Below, piece after piece: positions 58,066 to 64,000 of a stretch of 64,000 nucleotides of DNA. The translations under genes and the position numbers were made by a program. Positions within the stretch are counted from its first letter, which is position 1; every line of letters starts with the position of its first letter. The stretch comes from Cyrtodaria siliqua (taxonomy: Eukaryota > Mollusca > Bivalvia > Adapedonta > Hiatellidae). A model generated the notes under the pieces. The model saw only the letters and a list, made by a program, of their open reading frames with translations, ran no database searches and was not told the origin of the DNA. The DNA lies in NCBI GenBank assembly GCA_037043455.1, contig JAWPHD010000136.1:496001-560000 (forward strand), in the 5' to 3' direction.

Positions 58066-59492
58066 AGATATTTTGAAACGTAAACATTCCTGAAAAAAAA
58101 TGCCGACATTCGTAAAATTTTAAATTTTAATTCAATTCAATGTATTAGGTTAAAGCTACATAACCACCTTATTAAATTAATTACAGTTTCAAGCATATGT
58201 TTTTAGGAACTTCCATATCACAGTCAATATAATATCACATAGAGAATATTTGATATATCACAATCTCCCATATATCACAGTTGTGAAAGTTATAAGCATT
58301 TGCATTCAAAACTTTACCTTATTAACAACACTGGCCTATCAGATAACATGTCATAGAAACATTTGAATTTTACCGAAATAGAAAATGTACGTTTGTCCAT
58401 GTTCTACAAAGCCAGTATGTCTTATTTCCAATAGAGTCCTTTAATGGTCATTTATTTCGTAAACCCTTTTTCTTTTAAACAAGTCCAAGGGGCCGAAATA
58501 TTGAACAAAAGAGTACCAATTTAAAGTTTTACTACTATAAGTATATTTATCATAAATAAAAGGATATTTCAAAATAATGCAAACATGTTTTGACAATTTC
58601 CTTATGACCTTTAAAATTCATCACCCCTAGTCTTCATAAATGCAGTTTCCACTACCTTGACGGTTATAAAATTCATTATTTTTTAGTCTGATGGGTCTGT
58701 TTTACATTATTGTTTCTAGAAATGGTCACTCATTGAATCTTATACCAGTTACTAACAAATACAGGATACACAATATGTGCATACCGTGATACCATAGAAC
58801 TTTTAAAATAATAAGCTCAATGAGGGTACCCTTCTTTTCAAATCTAATTCTGACATTATACGTAAAATTTATAACATTTTATATCATAACAATTTAGTAG
58901 AAGAGTCACAGAAAGCATTTGAGTTTCCTTTTTCTTTAAAAAGTGTGTACAGTTTAATTTTTTGTCAAACCATTTAAGTACCGTGATACTATAGAAAACC
59001 ATGCTACTATTGAACAGCTATTTTTAAAGAAACAACTAACCCGTCAAATAACGACAAAATTACACTACAAAGAAAGTTAATCAAACCTATATCCCGGTGT
59101 TCCGGTCATATAGTAATGTCTATGTGCCGATTAAAAGTATAGGTTTATTGAAAAGTTGAAAAGCCAATGATTGAATATGCGTGAAATGAATTATGAGTTG
59201 GTAACTCTTAATTCGACGCTTCATTTTTGAGGTTTGGTCTGGCTGGTTAAAGCTGCTTATATTGTGTCTATAGAGTGTGGATTCTCAAAATATGCAAGTT
59301 ATATATTATACATACCTCGTCGTCGATAGGTTAAGAAGCGGTGTACATATTTTGTAAAATGTAGCTGTTGTTGACGGGATAGCTACTTTAGCAAATATTC
59401 TGATATGGTATTGACATTACATTAAAATAAATTTTCTTTAAACTGTATGAGCATGAAATTACTGTTTATTGCTGTAGATAATATTACCTTAC
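58066..59492. other. Probable intron or 3' flank, no feature
   Basis: AT-rich sequence downstream (minus strand) of the 59.5-kb exon. Confidence 0.35.
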
Positions 59493-59573
59493 AAGAAATC
59501 TGCGCTTTTTCACGTTCCGAAACTTCGCCTTTAACCTCTGCAATTTCTCCGAGCGTGTCACTTTCTCAGAGTG
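59493..59573 (-). CDS. Exon 3 of an unrecognised three-exon host gene model
   Basis: 81 bp, phase 0 at both ends. Acceptor gtattgttttag, donor TTCTT|GTAAGG. It codes for a basic, helical segment (SEKVTRSEKLQRLKAKFRN, then a KKRR cluster). It joins in phase to the exon at 60613-60719. Confidence 0.6.
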
Positions 59574-59739
59574 CTAAAACAATACGACAATAAAGTTATA
59601 CAGTAAAAATTGGAACGAAACGTCACCGCACACAAGGTAATATAGCAGTGACCTGTAAATTACACTCCCACCCCCCACGCACTATCCACCCCCTCCACCC
59701 TCCACCAGGTGTCGAACTGGTAATGTTTGACTTCCGGGG

Positions 59740-59910
59740 TCGTAGCCCTCGAACGTCTTGACCATCTTCGACGCTTGGTTGTAAATACTCTTGACCTTTT
59801 GTGCAGAAACACATCCGAAATTAGTTCGTCGATATAATGATGGCTTTTCCCGATTTGTTTATTTATAGATTCTATGTCTTTCTGCTTTTCTGTATATCTT
59901 GGATAGTAGG
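59740..59910 (-). repeat. Third copy of the 36-bp minisatellite element
   Basis: cttgaccatcttcgacgctt plus ggttgtaaatac, then ttttgtgcagaaac, a tagttcgtcgatataatga string and a ttggatagta end, parallel to 45960-46145. Confidence 0.6.
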
Positions 59911-60612
59911 TGTTTCTGTCTCAGCCAATCAGAAACGAGAATCTCGGTAAAAGTCAAACTTAATTTGTTTAGGAGAACTGTTCTAGACGTTTGTCTTGAA
60001 GACAAGCAAGCGTCGCAGATGATCTGGACTATCGAAAGTAGTGCTTAAAAAAATAGCCCTTACATTGAACATAGGACTAAAAGAAAATTCATGGCTGGAT
60101 GGCATTGCTTTTGGCGTGAAAATGAAGAAGAAGAAAAATCTAAAGAAAAATGGTAAAGTGCAGTTCCTCTGGACCACTTTCTTGTGAAATGTACCCTTGG
60201 CTCAAAGGTCAAAGGTCAACATAAACATGTGCTTTTCTATCACGAAAAACTGTAAAGTTTAAGTGAATAAAGAATATGTTCTATGTTCTGTTCTGACACA
60301 AGATTATATGTGGGAGAATAGCAAAAAAACACTATCAACCTCAAGCTGGATGTTTAGCATTATATTGGCTAGGTATGTTTATTGACAGAAATGCATATCA
60401 TTGGCTTCACATTTATTTTTTTATCTGGTGACAGCTCTTGTAAACTGAATATTTTCCCTATCTATTCAATGAGCCAACATTGTAAACAACAATAAATCCT
60501 CATTTTAAAACAAATGGCAGAACATGTTTTAAACAATTATATACAAGAACTGCTCAAACAGCGGAAGTCCAACGTTGAAAATCGATGTTTGTTTCTAGAC
60601 GTTTCTCATTAC

Positions 60613-60719
60613 CTCTAAAGCACAGATTGCTTCTTGTAACGAGATCATAATTTGTCCTTCTTCTGTATCTTCATCGTCTTCATAATCGGGATATAAATCT
60701 TCTACCTCTATTTCCTCCT
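60613..60719 (-). CDS. Exon 2 of the unrecognised host gene model
   Basis: 107 bp. Acceptor cttattccag, donor TTAGAG|GTAATG. It takes one base from the previous exon, is open for 35 codons and ends in phase 0. Acidic: EEIEVEDLYPDYEDDEDTEE followed by a helical SLQEAICALE. A short acidic linker of this kind between helical parts is typical of scaffold proteins. No family recognised. Confidence 0.65.
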
Positions 60720-60742
60720 CTGGAATAAGACAGTAACTTAAG

Positions 60743-61137
60743 AATTGATTCGCATATGCGGTTTTAAACGCCGGTAGGAAATGCTAAATTCCACGAAGCG
60801 TTTAAGCGCTTTTTGGTAAATTTGCCATTCACGACCAGGGGAGGGTACATGATTTGAGGTTAGAGGGGTCCCAATTTGTAGCGGGGGAGGAAAGGGTGGC
60901 GGGGGCGGGGGTGCGCAACTTAAACAAACTGAATACAACCAAAAATAAGGGGGGAAAATGAAGGAAAAAGCTTTTTAGGTATGAATTTTCACCATAACTT
61001 GTCAGATTTTAAGTGTGGGGTGGGTGGGGGTGCGTGCACCGGGTGTGCCCGTCGCCCCTTTACCCCACCCCCAAGATCCGCGCCTGACTACCGGCGTTTA
61101 CAACCGCATAAATGCCGAAATAATGCGAATCAATACT
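60743..61137. repeat. TIR element with a G/C-rich core
   Basis: Left end gaattgattcgca and gcggttttaaacgccggtag pair with the right end ctaccggcgtttacaaccgc and tgcgaatcaat. The core (60880-60925 and 61010-61075) has long G and C runs. It sits about 20 bp upstream of exon 2 on the minus strand, close to its splice acceptor. Confidence 0.6.
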
Positions 61138-61254
61138 CATATTTACATTATTTTCCCGTCGCTATAGACTATAGTATCAGCAATAACCTGCTTTAAGAAA
61201 ATAATAATGATAAGAAATGCAAGAGAGACAACTACCGTCAGTGTATACAGACAG

Positions 61255-61345
61255 TGGGATAGTCATTTTCTATTGAGACACATTTGATGTGTGCACAGAG
61301 CGTGCGTGCAGTGCGTGCCGTGCAGTGCGTGCAGTGCGTGCAGCG
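61255..61345 (+). repeat. 'gtgcgtgcagtgcgtgc' minisatellite
   Basis: About six short units of gtgcgtgca variants. Confidence 0.7.
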
Positions 61346-61432
61346 CTTGCTCCTCCTTGAAACATTACGTTGGATAGCCATTATAGACACATTGGATGCA
61401 TGCGCAGTCGATCGGAGTAGTTTATGCCTACT

Positions 61433-61706
61433 TGATTGATTGATTGAATTGAATTTTATAGTCGCACCAACAGCTAAGGTTATATGGCGACTTTCCAGCT
61501 TCCATTGGTGGAGGAAGACCCCAGGTGCCCCTCCGGGCAATTTTCGTGCACGGGCGGGCACCTGGGTAGAACCACCGACGTTCCGCAAGCCAGCTGGATA
61601 GCTACCTCACATAAAGATTCCTAGGCCCCTGAGGGATCGAACCTACAGCGGTGAGGGGCAAGTGATTTCAAGTCAGAGACGTTAACCACTCGGCCACGGA
61701 CGCCCC
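61433..61706 (-). repeat. tRNA-derived SINE, complete
   Basis: On the minus strand from 61706: a tRNA-like head with an A box tggccgagtggttaac and B box ggttcgatccc about 45 bases later (Ser/Leu type), a body of about 170 bp with gtggttctacccaggtgccc, and a tail of (attca)n plus (atca)n at 61433-61455. Head, body and tail are all present. Confidence 0.75.
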
Positions 61707-62549
61707 TATGCCTACTTGAAAAGTAAGTTTATTCGGAGAAAAAAAAATATATTAAAAAAGACATTATATTTTGCCCTTGTTGACAATTCACTCTTTAAAT
61801 AGCACAACACTGTTACAGCTTGAATATCAGGCTTGAATCGCATGTGCTGTTAAAATCCAATTACGCTATGTTTCAGTTATTAGTTTCTATTGATTAATAC
61901 ATTGAAGTCGAACAAAGGTTAGGCACACCTTTTCTGTGTTACATTTTCTATAGTAACACGTCACCGTAGGATTATGAAATAGTTTCTTCGTAAGTCTAAA
62001 AAGGGCTGTCCAATATGCACGTTAATTCTTGAACATTTTAGACTTGATTACTCATTTTATCTTTAGATGTAACACGCCCATTGATTGTTGCATTGAGTTG
62101 TGGGCGAATTAAAATTTAAATGCCATTTTGTCATTCATATCTAGGCCCAAATTAAAAACGAATAACTTACATTCTCATCGCAAATGACACATATGCTGCC
62201 AAAAAATCCACAGAAAAATGGGGGTCATGTATGTTCTTAGAAAGAACTTGTCTCATGAATGAATGCTCCCTTTAAAAACATAAACACTGAGATGCCATAA
62301 AATTGTATTCATACACTCATTTCCATATACGCAAAATAAATTAAAAACTCACAATTTTAACATGACAATGCTTGAAAAATGTAACAAATAGATCCACAAT
62401 GTGATATAAACCAAAAATAGCACTTTAAATTAGTGAAAAAAGAAATGAGAATTATTTATTGACGCCATAATGCAATACCACAGGCCGACACTTCCTGTGT
62501 TGCAATGGGTGTGCTACACCTTGAACGTGTACTCCGGTTTCTTTAACAT
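61707..62549. other. Intron of the unrecognised host gene, no feature
   Basis: AT-rich with no supported repeat. Confidence 0.35.
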
Positions 62550-62690
62550 TAATATACATTCTCGCCTCCCACATGCACTACTGGTTCGAATCCCAGTGGC
62601 GAGCTATCTCGACTTAGGTATACAGTACTGAATCTACACAGAAAAAATGGGTGGTCTGCCTCTATCACAAAAAAGAATCATATATGACAT
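62550..62690 (+). repeat. tRNA-derived SINE, family member 3
   Basis: ggttcgaatcccagtggcga is a canonical B box; it is followed by the gtatacagtactgaatctac and gggtggtctgcctctatcac tail shared with 656-727 and 16185-16265, then an A-rich end. Confidence 0.65.
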
Positions 62691-62845
62691 AACATGTGCT
62701 AAAAATGGCGTTAGACACCCTTCAAACACATTAATATAAAGATCACCCGCGCCATAACAGGATCATTTTTATTACCTGCAAAGCTGCGTTTCGGTTCGCA
62801 ATCGATGTTACAACAATACAGATAGTACTTTGTACATGGTCTCAC

Positions 62846-62999
62846 CTTCCATGAATTCGCAGAGTTTCGCGAGATGTCGCGTTAGAATATCTGTTGTGAC
62901 CTCCCTCTTTGATGGAGGCTCCATATGCAAAACTTCGATGTTGTGTACAATGTATAACGCACCACAAAGTCCCTTGAAGTCATCAGTTACATCGATACC
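62846..62999 (-). CDS. Exon 1 (of those seen) of the unrecognised host gene model
   Basis: 154 bp. Acceptor attttctctctag, donor ATGGAAG|GTGAGA. It starts in phase 0 and ends in phase 1, matching the exon at 60613-60719. It codes for a folded-looking segment: a GIDVTDDFKGLCGALYIVHN opening, then an HMEPPSKREVTTDILTRHL stretch and an LCEFME end. Together the three exons give 113-114 codons with consistent phases. The gene continues in both directions. I do not recognise it. Confidence 0.65.
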
Positions 63000-63511
63000 C
63001 TAGAGAGAAAATACCTTCTTACCATTCCATATAAAACTATATATATAAAACAACGTGTAATAGAAGGGAATGCTGCACTATTTTCAAACAAGTTTTATTT
63101 AAAAAAGCTTTAAATTCCTTGGGAAAATGTGAAAGAATTATTAAAATACCATAAACAATATAAATACATCAGATATGATCTATTGAAAAAGTGCAAATAA
63201 ACATAAATACTGGCGACCATCTTGAAAACTGTATTGAAGTAATGATACACTGTGTTAAAATCATGCCCATGTTATATTCATTTGCAGAGATTTCCTTTGC
63301 TCTAAACATGTTCTTATAATATCGAGAGTTTAATGCGAAGCGGCTCTACAAAAGGCGAGCGGCGGTGATACATTTTAATTAATGCGTTTAATAAGATTTT
63401 TAAAAGTCATACACCGATACAATGTGTATTTTTATGTATGTGTTTTTTCATTAAAAATGAACAGCAAATCGTTAGTTTGTGTACTTTTCTTTCCGGATAT
63501 TATTCAAGTTG
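63000..63511. other. No feature
   Basis: AT-rich, upstream of the 62.9-kb exon on the minus strand. Confidence 0.3.
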
Positions 63512-63704
63512 TCAACACAAATCTCATTTCAGCTTTAAATACGTTGCATAGTGAATGCAATATCAGAAATACAGTTACGAGCAAAGTACCAAATTACATT
63601 ATACTAAAAACACAAACACATACTCCACGCTCTATATTAAACATTTGCAGGGCGATTGTTAAATGGAAAAAAGAGATGGATGTGAACACTCGTTACACTG
63701 ATAT
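63512..63704 (+). CDS. Weak candidate exon, plus strand
   Basis: Within an open frame of 140 codons (63382-63804) this part is bounded by a pyrimidine-rich acceptor ending ttattcaag and a donor GATATAG|GTATGT. It codes for a segment with TNLISALNTLHSECN and LNICRAIVKWKKEMDV. No family is recognised and the flanking frame looks non-coding. Could be chance. Confidence 0.3.
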
Positions 63705-64000
63705 AGGTATGTATATACAAATTATTTGTATCGGATATAGCGCGTTTTATTATATTTTACCGGTTGTAAACTTTATTATAGGTAAAATAGCGCACCTGCG
63801 ATAAATGCTTGTTTTTATCCTTTAATTTACTCCCGTGCAATTGCAGTACTTATCACGGAATCAGATCACCCAACATATTTATTGACCGAGACTATACTAA
63901 CACACGTTTGTAGCAATGCATATATGGGTTGTTTTAAAGAACGATATTTCTCCCATTTCTGCTCATGTGAGATAGGCATTTTCCTCATGTGAGATAACTC

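Noticed and set aside
61624..61706. Functional tRNA-Ser/Leu gene
   Set aside because: The tRNA-like head is continuous with a SINE body and a simple-repeat tail.

Overview
The window is nuclear DNA of an invertebrate, most likely a bivalve mollusc. The evidence is indirect: it is AT-rich, gene density is very low, host coding sequence appears only as short exons with good splice sites, and the background is full of repeats of molluscan type (a 'gggccataactcc' block, tRNA-derived SINEs, foldback MITEs, degenerate tandem repeats, LINE debris). The species cannot be named from this.

The centrepiece is a 12.9-kb Polinton/Maverick element at 24617-37505. It has matching 6-bp target duplications (ctaatc) and long terminal inverted repeats. 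It encodes a protein-primed family B DNA polymerase, a retrovirus-like integrase with a C-terminal chromodomain, a double-jelly-roll-type major capsid protein, a small conserved virion-type protein, a very basic core-like protein and several unknown ORFs. The element is damaged and rearranged. The polymerase is split into an exonuclease half (28.1-29.9 kb) and a palm half (34.6-35.9 kb), separated by an oppositely oriented block holding integrase and virion genes. The capsid gene has one reading-frame break. No maturation protease or packaging ATPase was found. The left terminal repeat looks like a later copy of the right end, because it carries a truncated copy of a right-end ORF and a relic of an older terminus lies just inside it.

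Region by region. 0-1.1 kb: one exon resembling BBS1 (BBSome subunit) on the minus strand. 1.1-24.6 kb: mostly repeats, including paired inverted elements, a long perfect-looking hairpin at 8.0-8.5 kb, a degenerate tandem block at 9.2-10.4 kb, a TGACGTCA-rich stretch at 5-6.3 kb, a 29-bp tandem array at 21.9-22.4 kb and a roughly 235-bp tandem block at 23.4-24.1 kb. 24.6-37.5 kb: the Polinton. 37.5-46.5 kb: two candidate host exons on the minus strand (38.7 and 42.0 kb), a LINE reverse-transcriptase fragment cut by a 1.7-kb TIR-bounded satellite element, and a 36-bp minisatellite. 46.5-54.8 kb: two further LINE remnants and a large block of 'gggccataac' repeats. 54.8-64 kb: small foldback elements, a SINE, and three phase-compatible exons of an unrecognised host gene on the minus strand (59.5-63.0 kb).

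Within the Polinton, the polymerase and integrase would replicate and insert the element and the capsid-type proteins would make a particle. As it stands, the breaks argue that this copy is not autonomous.
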